A stretch of DNA of 64,000 nt from Chloroflexota bacterium (lineage in GTDB: Bacteria; Chloroflexota; Dehalococcoidia; DSGV01), in assembly GCA_021787985.1 (NCBI GenBank), contig JAJYLG010000006.1, positions 1-64,000 on the forward strand, read 5' to 3'. Both the position numbers and the translations under genes were made by a program. This document shows, one piece after another, positions 1 to 10,312 of this stretch (position 1 is its first letter; each line of letters begins with the position of its first letter). The notes below the pieces were generated by a model. The model was not told where the DNA came from. It ran no database searches and was given only the letters and a program-made list of their open reading frames with translations.

Positions 1-1
1 C

Positions 2-238
2 CTGCTCACGATACGGACGCGCTCATTCCCGCTCGGCGCCACGGTCGTCTGCGTGAGCGCGAACCCGAATGCCGACCTGGCCGCGCCGCTGCTCGCGGTC
101 AAGCGCCACGGCCACCCGGTGGCGCTGGTGTGGGGCGGTCGTGAAGAGGACGCGCCGGTCGTGGGCCTTCCTGGAGTCGGAGTCACGCACGCGCCATTGC
201 CATCGGCGTGGCGCCGCCCGGCGCAGGCGGCCACGTGA
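2..238 (+). CDS. C-terminal fragment of a DUF58-like protein, truncated by window edge
   Basis: Open frame from base 2 (LLTIRTRSFPLGATVVCVSANPNADLAAPLLAVKRHGHPVALVW...) ending at 238, GTGA-overlapping the downstream gene; DUF58-DUF4129 adjacency is common. Confidence 0.45.
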   Translation: MLTIRTRSFPLGATVVCVSANPNADLAAPLLAVKRHGHPVALVWGGREEDAPVVGLPGVGVTHAPLPSAWRRPAQAAT

Positions 239-1608
239 GGAGGTGGGAGCTGCGCGTCGCCGATGCCGCGGGGCTGGCGGCGCTGGCGTTGGCGGGCTTC
301 GCCCTGGGATCGCTCCTGGCGGCGGGAAGCGGAGGTCGAGCAGCGAGCCTTGCGCTCTACCTGGCGGCCGCCTTCGTCCCGACGGTGGTGGTTCGTTGGT
401 TCAACGTGATGGAGACCGACGAGAAGCGGGCGCGCCTCCGCATCGCGGTGGTGAGCGCGGTCGCGCTGATCATCGCCCTGCGCCTTGCGTTGCGGCCGGA
501 CCTGGCGCCGTGGGATCTGGGATGGCTGCGCGACCTGGCCGCGCACCCGGCGCGGACCCTTGGCGCCGCGGACGGGCACCTCGGGCAGGCGATTCCGGCC
601 GCTGGCCTGTGGCTGTACGCGGCTCGCCGGGCCACCGGCCGGAGCGCTGAGGTCGAGCTGCGCGGCGAGTTCGTAGCCGGGTTCGGCGTGGTGGCGTTCA
701 GCCTGCTCGTCGGCGAGGCGACGGCCGCGCGGCGGACGATCGAGGCGGTGGCGGTGCCCTACACCTGCCTGGGCCTGTTCGCGGTCGCCGTCGCACACCT
801 GGCCGAGTCGCTGGCGACCGGCCTGCCGCTGCGCTGGTTCGTGGTGCTGGCCGCGGTGTCGGCCGCCCTGGGGGCGGCCGCGCTCGCTTCGCAGAGCGTT
901 TCGGGGGAGACGCTCGCCACCTGGACGCGCGCGGCGCTTTATGGCACAGCGCTCGCCGTGGGCGTGACGGTCGGCGTGCTGCTGACGCCGGTCGTGCTGG
1001 CGCTGGTCGGGATCTTACGGCTACTCGTTGGTTCGCCGGGCAGTCCTCCGCCGGCGCCGACACCGGCTGCCGGAGGCCCAGTCGTCCACACGCCGTCGGG
1101 CGGCGCGGTCGGGCTGCCGTTGCAGGTGCTCGCGGTCGTGGTGGTGGGGCTGGTGGCCGCGTTGCTGGTCGTGGCAGTGGGAGTGGTGCTGTACCGCCTG
1201 GTGGCGCGGCGGGTCTCGGCAGAGCTGCCCGAGGAGCGCGAGGCACTGGAAGGCGAGGGGTCGTTGCTGGGCGACCTGGGCGCGTTGCTGGCGGCGGTCG
1301 TTCGGCGGGTGCGGCCGCGGCGGGCGCTGGGTGAGCCTGAGCCACCGGCCGGCGTTCGGGAAGTTCGGCGGATGTACGCGGAGCTCCTGGCGCGCGCGGC
1401 GGAACGAGGCGTGCCACGCCCGACACAGGCCACGCCGTGGGAGTTTCGCCCGGCGCTCGAGGCGCGTGTCGGCGAGCCGGCCGGTCCCGTGACCGAGGCG
1501 TACGTCGCCGCGCGCTACGGCGGGCGCGAGCCCGGGAAGGCGGAGCGCTACCGGCTCCGCGGGCTGCTCGAACGCTCGCGCTCGCCGATTTCCAACCGGG
1601 CGCAGTGA
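235..1608 (+). CDS. Multi-spanning membrane protein with DUF4129-like C-terminus
   Basis: GTG start overlapping upstream stop; several TM segments; C-terminal 'REVRRMYAELLARAAERGVPRPTQATPWEFRPALEARVGEPAGPVTEAYVAARYGGREP' resembles DUF4129. Confidence 0.7.
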   Translation: MRRWELRVADAAGLAALALAGFALGSLLAAGSGGRAASLALYLAAAFVPTVVVRWFNVMETDEKRARLRIAVVSAVALIIALRLALRPDLAPWDLGWLRDLAAHPARTLGAADGHLGQAIPAAGLWLYAARRATGRSAEVELRGEFVAGFGVVAFSLLVGEATAARRTIEAVAVPYTCLGLFAVAVAHLAESLATGLPLRWFVVLAAVSAALGAAALASQSVSGETLATWTRAALYGTALAVGVTVGVLLTPVVLALVGILRLLVGSPGSPPPAPTPAAGGPVVHTPSGGAVGLPLQVLAVVVVGLVAALLVVAVGVVLYRLVARRVSAELPEEREALEGEGSLLGDLGALLAAVVRRVRPRRALGEPEPPAGVREVRRMYAELLARAAERGVPRPTQATPWEFRPALEARVGEPAGPVTEAYVAARYGGREPGKAERYRLRGLLERSRSPISNRAQ

Positions 1609-2321
1609 TCGTCGGGACGCGCGACCACGCGCGGGACGAGGTCGGTGACATCGACCTTTGCCGCCGCCTCGATGTCGTGCTCCAGGCCGAGCTTCACGAG
1701 CGCCGCGGCGTGGTCGGCGGCCAGCAGCAGCTCGTTCGGTGACGGCCCCCGTCGCCAGGCCGCGAGCGCCAGCCGCGCCGCGTCGTCCGGCCGCGCGCCG
1801 GACGCAACGAGCGCATCGACGATGGCCCCGGCGACGACCACGTCTTCCAGTGCTATGACGTGCCCGTGCGCCTCGCCCGCGCAGGTGACGGCGACGAGCG
1901 CGTCGTCCTCGCTGCCGCCTACAGCGAGCCAGCGCGCGACGGCAGCGCGGTTGCGCAGCGCCGCCGCCGCGACGGGAACGCCCGCGGGAGCGCCGACGAG
2001 GGCACGCGTGCCATTCGTGGTGGCGAGGAGCAGCATCCGCCCGTGCCAGTCGTGCGCCAGCAGCTCGGCCGGGCTGTTGCCGAGGTCGAAGCCGGGCGGC
2101 GGCAGCCCGCCGCGCTCGCCGCAGAGGACCGCATCGGCATCGCGATGGGACGCGCGCAGCCGGACCGCTCGGCGGATGCCATCGACGGCCACCACGGCGG
2201 CTGCATGGCGCTCGAAGGCGGCGACGATGCTGGTGGTGGCCCGAAGCGCGTCGACGACGGCCACCGCGGCGGGCGTGACGGGGTAGCGGCGCGGAGGCGT
2301 GAAGAAGACGGTGCAACGCAT
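1548..2321 (-). CDS. comB: 2-phosphosulfolactate phosphatase family (ComB-like)
   Basis: VVDALRATTSIVAAFERHA, LLATTNGTRALVGA, GGSEDDALVAVTCAGEAHG motifs; start at ATG in MRCTVFFTPP. Confidence 0.75.
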   Translation of the reverse strand: MRCTVFFTPPRRYPVTPAAVAVVDALRATTSIVAAFERHAAAVVAVDGIRRAVRLRASHRDADAVLCGERGGLPPPGFDLGNSPAELLAHDWHGRMLLLATTNGTRALVGAPAGVPVAAAALRNRAAVARWLAVGGSEDDALVAVTCAGEAHGHVIALEDVVVAGAIVDALVASGARPDDAARLALAAWRRGPSPNELLLAADHAAALVKLGLEHDIEAAAKVDVTDLVPRVVARPDDHCARLEIGERERSSSPRSR

Positions 2322-2658
2322 CGCATACAGCGTACGCGGCGGACGGTTGAGCAACTTCAAGATGAGTGTGGACTCCTGAGCTGAGGGAGGGGGCGGCGCG
2401 CCCCGCCTGTAGTTGATGTCCACCTGCACCGTCTCGCCCCAGCTCCCCCGCGCGTCCTCGACCTGGCATCATGCCCCGGCGCAAGGGGCGCCGTGGCTGT
2501 CCGCCGCCACTCGACCGCGGGCAACCTCGACACGGCGCTATCGGGATCCGGTGCTGCGTTGACGAAGTGAACCGCATCGACCGCCTGTACGCGGTCGTCG
2601 AGGAGCTGCGCGCCTGGCCACAGGTGTACCGTAGTGCAGGAGGAGTCACGCGCGGCCC

Positions 2659-3471
2659 GTGAGCCACCCCGGCCCCATCGGCATGTTCGACTCCGGCATC
2701 GGCGGGCTGTCGGTGCTGGCAGCGGCGCGTTCCGCGCTTCCCGGCGAGTCGTTCGTCTACCTCGCTGACCAGGCGAGCTTCCCCTACGGCCCGCGGTCGG
2801 CGGCCGCGGTGCGGGTGCTCTCGGAGCGCGCGGCGCGCGTTTTGCTCGAGGAAGGCGCGAAGGTCATCGTGGTGGCGTGCAACACGGCCTCGGCGCATGC
2901 GCTCGCCCACCTGCGGCGCACGTTCGACGTGCCGTTCGTCGGGCTGGTGCCCGCGGTGAAGCCTGCCGCGTTGCAGACGCACAGCGGCGTGGTGGCCGTC
3001 CTGGCGACCGAGGGCACACTGGGAGGCGCGCTGTTCCACGCCGTCCGGCGCGAGTTCGCGAACGGCGTGCGCGTGCTCGAGCTGGCGGCGAACGGCCTGG
3101 CATCCGCGATCGAACGCGGCGGCCCATGGGCGGCCGAGACGGAGGATCTGCTCGCCGGCTACTGCGGCGACGTGCGCCGGTCCGGGGCGGATGTGGTGGT
3201 GCTCGGCTGCACCCACTATGGTTTCGTGCGCCGCCGGGCGCAGGAGCTTCTTGGCGACGACGTTGCCATACTGGACACGGCCGACGCGGTGGCGCGGCAG
3301 TTGGCGCACGTGGTGGCGGAGCACCGGCTGGCCGCGCCGCCCGGCGGGCCGAGCGCGGTGCGCCTCCTCACCACGGGCAGCGTCGGCGATCTGCGCCGCA
3401 CGGTGGAGGCGCTGGAGCGCGCGGGCGGGCTGCCGTCCCTTGGCGCCGAGTACGCAGAGGTGCGTGTGTGA
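2659..3471 (+). CDS. murI: Glutamate racemase
   Basis: IGMFDSGIGGLSVLAA...YLADQASFPYG...VVACNTASA...VVLGCTHYGF. Confidence 0.95.
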   Translation: MSHPGPIGMFDSGIGGLSVLAAARSALPGESFVYLADQASFPYGPRSAAAVRVLSERAARVLLEEGAKVIVVACNTASAHALAHLRRTFDVPFVGLVPAVKPAALQTHSGVVAVLATEGTLGGALFHAVRREFANGVRVLELAANGLASAIERGGPWAAETEDLLAGYCGDVRRSGADVVVLGCTHYGFVRRRAQELLGDDVAILDTADAVARQLAHVVAEHRLAAPPGGPSAVRLLTTGSVGDLRRTVEALERAGGLPSLGAEYAEVRV

Positions 3472-4262
3472 GCTTCCGGACGCGGCTGGTGAGCGCCTGC
3501 GCGGCGCGCGCCTCGCACCTGTGTGTGGGCATCGACCCGCACCCGGCGCAACTGGAGTTGCCGCTCGAGGAGCAAGTGCGCATCGTGCTGGACGCGGCCG
3601 CGCCATACGCGGTCGCCGTCAAGCTGAACCTGGCGTTTTTCGAGGCGCTCGGCCGGGACGGGTGGCGCGCGCTCGATCGCGCCCTGGCGCTGGTGCCGGA
3701 CGGGATGCTGCGCATCGCCGACGCAAAGCGGGGGGACGTCCCGCACACCGCGGAGCGCTATGCTGAGGCGTTGTTCGCCGTCTGGGGGTTCGACGCGGCG
3801 ACCGTGAACCCGTACCCGGGCCTCGATGGGGTGGAGGCCTTCCTTCAGCACCGGGGACGCGGTGCGTTCGTGCTCAGCCGCACGTCGAACCCAGGCGCCG
3901 CGCTCTTGCAGGATGTGGAGGTGGTGGGCGCGGACGGCCAGGAGCCGGTGTACCTGCGGATCGCGCGGCTGGTGGCCGGGATGGAGCGTTGCGAGGACGC
4001 GGGCCTCGTGGTCGGCGCGACGGCGCCGGAGCAGTTGGCGCGGGTGCGGGAAGTCGCGGCGGAGCTGCCGATCCTGGTGCCGGGCGTGGGGTCGCAAGGC
4101 GGCGACGCGCGCGCCGCCGTCGCCGCGGCGGGCCGCGGCGGCGCGCCGTACTTGGTGAACGTGTCACGCGGGATCTTCTCGCCGGCCGGCGAGGGCCCGC
4201 TGCACGCGCGGGCGGAGGAGGCGGCGCACCGCTTCCACGCCTCGGTGGAGCCGGCGACGTGA
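3468..4262 (+). CDS. pyrF: Orotidine 5'-phosphate decarboxylase (type 2)
   Basis: LCVGIDPHPAQL, KLNLAFFEALG, IADAKRGDVPHTAERYAEALF; GTGA overlap with murI. Confidence 0.92.
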   Translation: MSFRTRLVSACAARASHLCVGIDPHPAQLELPLEEQVRIVLDAAAPYAVAVKLNLAFFEALGRDGWRALDRALALVPDGMLRIADAKRGDVPHTAERYAEALFAVWGFDAATVNPYPGLDGVEAFLQHRGRGAFVLSRTSNPGAALLQDVEVVGADGQEPVYLRIARLVAGMERCEDAGLVVGATAPEQLARVREVAAELPILVPGVGSQGGDARAAVAAAGRGGAPYLVNVSRGIFSPAGEGPLHARAEEAAHRFHASVEPAT

Positions 4263-4489
4263 GCGGCCCCGTGCTGGAGCTGCGGCTGGGCGACATGGTG
4301 CGGCTGCGCAAGCCGCATCCGTGCGGCGGCGATACGTGGATGATCGAGCGGCTTGGCGCCGACATCGGCTTCAAGTGCCAGACGTGCGGACGGCGCGTGC
4401 GGCTGGAGCGCGCGGTGGCCGAGCGACGCATCAAGGAGTTCCTGGCGCGCGGTCCGGACCTGCCCGATCCGTTTCTCGGGCGGGAGTGA
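4259..4489 (+). CDS. DUF951 family protein
   Basis: LRLGDMVRLRKPHPCGGDTWMIERLGADIGFKCQTCGRRVRLER; GTGA overlap with pyrF. Confidence 0.85.
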   Translation: MSGPVLELRLGDMVRLRKPHPCGGDTWMIERLGADIGFKCQTCGRRVRLERAVAERRIKEFLARGPDLPDPFLGRE

Positions 4490-4508
4490 CGGCCACCGTC
4501 GATTCTGG

Positions 4509-4538
4509 TTGACACCCCGTTTTGGCCAGACCTACGAT
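4509..4538 (+). promoter_or_regulatory. Sigma70-like promoter upstream of bifunctional nuclease gene
   Basis: TTGACA (4509-4514) - 18 bp - TACGAT (4533-4538). Confidence 0.6.
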
Positions 4539-4578
4539 CACAGTGCCGCAGTGAGGGCCGGCGCAGCGGAGGTGCTGC

Positions 4579-5136
4579 ATGATTGAGATGACGATCGAGA
4601 GCATCCGCGTCAGCCTGATGAATTACCAGCGCGTGGTCATCCTCAAGGAGAAGGACGGAGATCGCTACCTCCCGATCTGGATCGGGCCGGCGGAGGCCGA
4701 CGCGATCGCCGTGCGACTTCAGGACGTGGCGGTGGCGCGGCCGCTGACGCACGATCTGCTGCGCAATGTCATCGAGGCGCTCGGCGCCGGGATCGCCTCG
4801 GTCGTGGTCAACGATCTGGCGAATGACACGTTCTACGCGCGGATCATGCTGGCGCTGGACGGTCGCCAGCTCGAGATCGACGCGCGCCCAAGCGACGCGA
4901 TCGCGCTGGCGGTGCGCGCCAAGGTGCCGGTCTACGCGGAGGAGTCCGTCCTCGAGAAGGCCGGCGTGCTGCTGGACCAGGAGTCGGGCGAGCTGGCGGA
5001 GACGACGGAGGCGGAAACGCCGGAGCCGCTCGAGGGGAGCTCGAAAACGAAGGCGGAAGAGCTGGAGCGCATGTCCGCCTTTCGCGAGTTCATCGAGGGC
5101 CTGGACCTGGACGACTTCGACAAGCGGAAGGGCTGA
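4579..5136 (+). CDS. Bifunctional nuclease (BFN/DUF151) family protein
   Basis: IESIRVSLMNYQRVVILKEKDGDRYLPIWIGPAEADAIAVRL...ARIMLALDGRQLEIDARPSDAIALAVRAKVPVYAEE. Confidence 0.88.
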   Translation: MIEMTIESIRVSLMNYQRVVILKEKDGDRYLPIWIGPAEADAIAVRLQDVAVARPLTHDLLRNVIEALGAGIASVVVNDLANDTFYARIMLALDGRQLEIDARPSDAIALAVRAKVPVYAEESVLEKAGVLLDQESGELAETTEAETPEPLEGSSKTKAEELERMSAFREFIEGLDLDDFDKRKG

Positions 5137-5209
5137 AAGAGCGGGTTATGGCCTGCGCTTGATGACCATTTGAGGCGAGCTTTCCCGTCCTTGATCCACT
5201 GATCCCCTT

Positions 5210-5485
5210 GTGATACGTTTCGCGAGGCTTGACCCGCCGGACAGGGGGTGGCGGGTGCGCTGGTGGGTGCCGTCGCTCTGGTTCCTCGGGATCGGATGGT
5301 ACTTTGCCACGTGCATCGCCATCGGGGTGTTCGCCGGTAACTGGCTGGATGGCCAGGCGGGACGTGCGCCTCTGTTCACGCTGCTCGGGCTGTGCCTGGG
5401 GCTGGCCGTAGGGCTATACGGCAGCATTCGCATGCTCTTGCAGTTCCTGTCCACGACCGGTCAAAACGGTAACCGGGGGCAGTAG
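5210..5485 (+). CDS. AtpI/AtpZ-like F0F1-ATPase-associated membrane protein
   Basis: Small two-TM protein (FLGIGWYFATCIAIGVFAGNWLDGQAG...LGLCLGLAVGLYGSIRML) immediately upstream of atpB. Confidence 0.75.
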   Translation: MIRFARLDPPDRGWRVRWWVPSLWFLGIGWYFATCIAIGVFAGNWLDGQAGRAPLFTLLGLCLGLAVGLYGSIRMLLQFLSTTGQNGNRGQ

Positions 5486-6573
5486 TGCGAGGGCTCAAGG
5501 CGCTCGTCATCACCGTCGGCCTGCTGATCGCCCTGGCGGTCGGGTTCTTTTTCTTCAAGGGCTTCCAGCCCGAGATCATCGTTTCCGCCGAGAAGCTCTG
5601 GCACTTCGGCCCGATCAACATCACCAACGGGATGCTGACCGGCCTGTTCAGCGCGCTCATCACCTGCCTCTTCATGTGGCTCGGCGCGCGGCGTACCGCG
5701 CTGGTGCCGCGCGGCGCGCAGAACTTCGTCGAGGCGGTCTTCGAGTGGATGCTGGGGATCGTGGAGGACGTCGCCGGCAAGAACGGCCGTCGCTTCTTCC
5801 CCGCGATCGCCTCCATCTTTCTCTTCATCCTCATCTCGAACTGGCTCGGCCTGCTGCCGATCTACAACGCTATCGGTGTCACCGAGAACAAGTACGTCGA
5901 GGTGAAGGAGAAGCTCGAGGCGGACCCGAACGCGCCCTACACGCTCGGCAAGTTCGACGCGGTCATCGTCGACCGCTCGTCGCTGGCCACCATCGGCTCG
6001 AAGCCGCCGCACGTCATCGTGGAGCTGCCCGCGGGGCTCACGAACGAGCAGGCGCTGGAGCAGATCGCCGCGGCCGTCGAGGAAAAGACCCACGGTGACC
6101 CGAGCAAGGTTCCGGCGACGCTCATCCCGCTGTTCCGCAGCACGAACAGCGACGTGAACATGCCACTGGCGATCGCGTTCTGGTCCTTCATCTTCGTCGA
6201 GTACTGGGGGTTGAGCACCCTGGGGCTCGGGTATCTGAAGAAGTTCTTCAACCCGAGCGCGCTGCTGCACTTCCGGGTCATCGACCTCTTCGTCGGGGTG
6301 CTCGAGTTCCTCAGCGAGCTCATCCGCATCGTCAGCTTCACCTTCCGACTCTTCGGCAACATCTTCGCTGGCGAGGTGCTGCTGCTGTTCATGACCTTCC
6401 TCGTCCCATTCCTGGCGCCGACGGTGTTTTACGGGCTGGAGCTGTTCGTGGGCTTCATCCAGGCCGCCGTCTTCGCGCTGTTGACGCTGGTCTTCGCGGT
6501 GATGGCCGTGGAGAGTCACGCGGAGGAGGGGCACGGCGAGGCTGAAGCGGCGGCGCACGGCACGCACGCCTGA
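5485..6573 (+). CDS. atpB: ATP synthase F0 subunit a
   Basis: SNWLGLLPIYNAIG, RSTNSDVNMPLAIAFWSF, SFTFRLFGNIFAGEVLLLF, ELFVGFIQAAVFALLTLVF. Confidence 0.95.
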   Translation: MRGLKALVITVGLLIALAVGFFFFKGFQPEIIVSAEKLWHFGPINITNGMLTGLFSALITCLFMWLGARRTALVPRGAQNFVEAVFEWMLGIVEDVAGKNGRRFFPAIASIFLFILISNWLGLLPIYNAIGVTENKYVEVKEKLEADPNAPYTLGKFDAVIVDRSSLATIGSKPPHVIVELPAGLTNEQALEQIAAAVEEKTHGDPSKVPATLIPLFRSTNSDVNMPLAIAFWSFIFVEYWGLSTLGLGYLKKFFNPSALLHFRVIDLFVGVLEFLSELIRIVSFTFRLFGNIFAGEVLLLFMTFLVPFLAPTVFYGLELFVGFIQAAVFALLTLVFAVMAVESHAEEGHGEAEAAAHGTHA

Positions 6574-6642
6574 CCCCATGGAGCTGGTGGAAACCGCGGC
6601 GGGAAAGCAGACCCGCGAGCGCGACGAGCACAAGGAGGCACA

Positions 6643-6897
6643 ATGAACCTGTTGACGGTCTTCCTGGCGATTACGGACGCCGGCCTCAAGTCGCTGGCCA
6701 CCGCGATACCGATCGCGATCGGGAGCATCGGTCCCGGCCTGGCGATCGGCATGATGGTCGGCAAGGCGATGGACGCGCTGGGCCGCAATCCGGAGGCGCG
6801 CCCCGGCATCCAGACGAACATGATCCTGGGCGTCGCGTTCGCCGAGGCGATCGCGATCTACTCGCTGCTGGTGGCGATCATCATCAAGTTCGTGTAG
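6643..6897 (+). CDS. atpE: ATP synthase F0 subunit c
   Basis: IGSIGPGLAIGMMVGKAMDALGRNPEARPGIQTNMILGVAFAEAIAIYSLLVAIIIKF. Confidence 0.96.
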   Translation: MNLLTVFLAITDAGLKSLATAIPIAIGSIGPGLAIGMMVGKAMDALGRNPEARPGIQTNMILGVAFAEAIAIYSLLVAIIIKFV

Positions 6898-6935
6898 GCG
6901 GGCCGCGGGCGGAGTCGCGGAGAAGGACACGGCAC

Positions 6936-7448
6936 GTGGGACAGGCGTTCAACGCACTGGGCATCAACATCCCCAGCCTGGTGTCGCAGTTCGTCAACTT
7001 CGGGGTGGTGGTGCTGGTGATGTACCTCGTCGCTTGGCCGCGCATCGGGCGCGGGCTCGAGGAGCGCAGCCGGCGCATCGAGGAGAGCCTGGCAGCGGCC
7101 GAGCGCGTCAAGGAGGAGGCCCGGCAGTCCGAGGCCGATATCCAGGCACGGCTCGACCAGGCGCGCCAGGACGGCCAGGCGCTGGTCGCCCAGGCACAAC
7201 AGATAGCCCAGCGCATCCAGGACGAGGGACGGGCGCAGGCCGGGCGTGACGCAGAGGCCCTCCTGGAACGGGCGCGGACGGAGATCCGGCTCGAGCGCGA
7301 CGGCGCGATCGCGCAGTTGCGTGGCGAGTTCGCGGACATCGCCGTGCAGGCGGCGAGCAAGATCGTGCGCAAGGAGCTCGACCCGCAGACGCACCGGCAG
7401 ATCATCGAGGAGACGCTCGCTGAGGCGCGATTCGACAGCAGCAACTAG
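6936..7448 (+). CDS. atpF: ATP synthase F0 subunit b
   Basis: N-terminal TM then coiled coil; position in atp operon. Confidence 0.93.
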   Translation: MGQAFNALGINIPSLVSQFVNFGVVVLVMYLVAWPRIGRGLEERSRRIEESLAAAERVKEEARQSEADIQARLDQARQDGQALVAQAQQIAQRIQDEGRAQAGRDAEALLERARTEIRLERDGAIAQLRGEFADIAVQAASKIVRKELDPQTHRQIIEETLAEARFDSSN

Positions 7449-7459
7449 GAGGCGGTCGC

Positions 7460-8005
7460 GTGGCTGGAAGTGACCTGCGCGCGGCACGGCGGTACGCACA
7501 GGCGGTCTTCGAGCTCGCCCGGGAATCTCGCTCGGAGGACGCGTGGGCGCACGACCTGCGGCAGATCGAGCTGCTCTTCGCTGATCCGGAGGCGCGCGAC
7601 GCGCTCAGCAGCGATCGCGTCCCCGAAGAGGGAAAGCATCAGATCATCGACGCCGCCCTGGCGGATGCCCAGCCCGGCGCGCGGAACCTGGCGCGGCTGC
7701 TGGTGGAGAAAGGGCGGCTGGAGAGCGCCCCGTCGCTGCTGGCATGTTTCCGCGACCTCGTCGACCAGGCGCGTGGCGTGGTCACGGCGCGGGTGACGAC
7801 CGCGGTCGCGCTGGGCGATGACGAGCAGGACGCGCTCCGCCGGCGTCTGGAAGCGCTGACCGGCAAGCGCGTGCGGCTGGAGCTCGGCGTGGACTCAGAG
7901 ATCTTGGGCGGATTGGTGGTCCGCATCGGCGATCGGCTGGTCGACGGCTCGGTGCGGTCGCGTCTCCTCGCGCTCAAGCGGTCGCTGGCCGGCGAGGCGG
8001 CATGA
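7460..8005 (+). CDS. atpH: ATP synthase F1 subunit delta
   Basis: RRYAQAVFELARE...NLARLLVEKGRL...VVTARVTTAVALGDDEQDALRRRLEALTGKRVRLELGVDSEILGGLVVRIGDRLVDGSVRSRL. Confidence 0.94.
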   Translation: MAGSDLRAARRYAQAVFELARESRSEDAWAHDLRQIELLFADPEARDALSSDRVPEEGKHQIIDAALADAQPGARNLARLLVEKGRLESAPSLLACFRDLVDQARGVVTARVTTAVALGDDEQDALRRRLEALTGKRVRLELGVDSEILGGLVVRIGDRLVDGSVRSRLLALKRSLAGEAA

Positions 8006-8487
8006 CCGACGCCGCACTGCCTTCCCGTGACGAGCTGGTGGCGCGGACGCGGGACGCGGACGAGCGGCTCGCGCGCCTGCTCGACGGGATCGATGCGGAG
8101 GCGGCGGACACCCAGGCTGGTGACGGCTGGCGGGTCAAGGACGTGGTGGCGCATCTTACCGCCTGGCTCGAGGAAAGCATTCGCCGGCTGAGCTTGCTGG
8201 CCGCCGGGCGTGGCGCCGAGGTCCGTTTCTACGAGGAAACGGACGTGGAACGGCTCAACGCGCGCTGGCGAGCGGAGCGGGCAGGGCTGGCGTGGGGTGA
8301 CGTCTTGTTCGAGTACGATGACGCGCTCGGGCGGCTGCTGGAGGCGGTGACCGAGCTGAGTGATGAGGCTTACGCTGGAAGCGGGCTGGCGGTGCCGCCG
8401 GCGCGGTGGCTGGCGAACAGCACCTATGTGCATATTGCGGAGCACCTGCCGATGGTCGAGGCGACGCCGGTGGCGCGGCAGGCCTGA
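8002..8487 (+). CDS. DinB/MDMPI-like (ClbS/DfsB-type) domain protein inside atp operon
   Basis: [23 protein letters not shown] four-helix DinB-like pattern; ATGA overlap with atpH. Confidence 0.7.
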   Translation: MTDAALPSRDELVARTRDADERLARLLDGIDAEAADTQAGDGWRVKDVVAHLTAWLEESIRRLSLLAAGRGAEVRFYEETDVERLNARWRAERAGLAWGDVLFEYDDALGRLLEAVTELSDEAYAGSGLAVPPARWLANSTYVHIAEHLPMVEATPVARQA

Positions 8488-8504
8488 GGCGGGCGGAGGA
8501 CGGC

Positions 8505-10016
<1,512 letters not shown>

Positions 10017-10312
10017 CCGGCATGTCCACCGACGGTGACGGCAGACGCGTCGCACCCGATCTTCGGGCCGGGTGAGGGTTGAAATGAAAGAAACGGGGAT
10101 GGCGAAGCGGATGCGGTCGTCCGCCCGGTCGCTGCGTGCCGACCGGGGGACCGCGAAACGGTCCATGGTGCGGCGGTAACGCCGGTCGGACCCGCGGCCG
10201 GTGCGGCGGTCCGGTCGCCGCATGACCGTAGACGTCGCCGTCGGGCGACGGTCGACCGAAGCGTGACGCACCCGGGCGGGGCGCGCGGCAGCACGTAGGA
10301 GGCGGCAACGGA
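10017..10312 (+). ncRNA. Candidate structured intergenic RNA between atpA and atpG
   Basis: 296-nt gap in an otherwise compact operon; hairpins 10053-10074, 10148-10164 (GGACCG-CGAAA-CGGTCC), 10172-10183 (GGCG-GUAA-CGCC), 10203-10221, 10233-10250 (CGTCGCC-GTCG-GGCGACG). Confidence 0.35.

Noticed and set aside
1548-1608. 61-bp convergent overlap of DUF4129 gene and comB
   Set aside because: Tail-to-tail overlap in a compact genome; not by itself a signal.
1021-3606. 861-aa minus-strand ORF
   Set aside because: Arg/Pro/Ala-rich translation antisense to DUF4129 and murI genes; typical high-GC shadow ORF.
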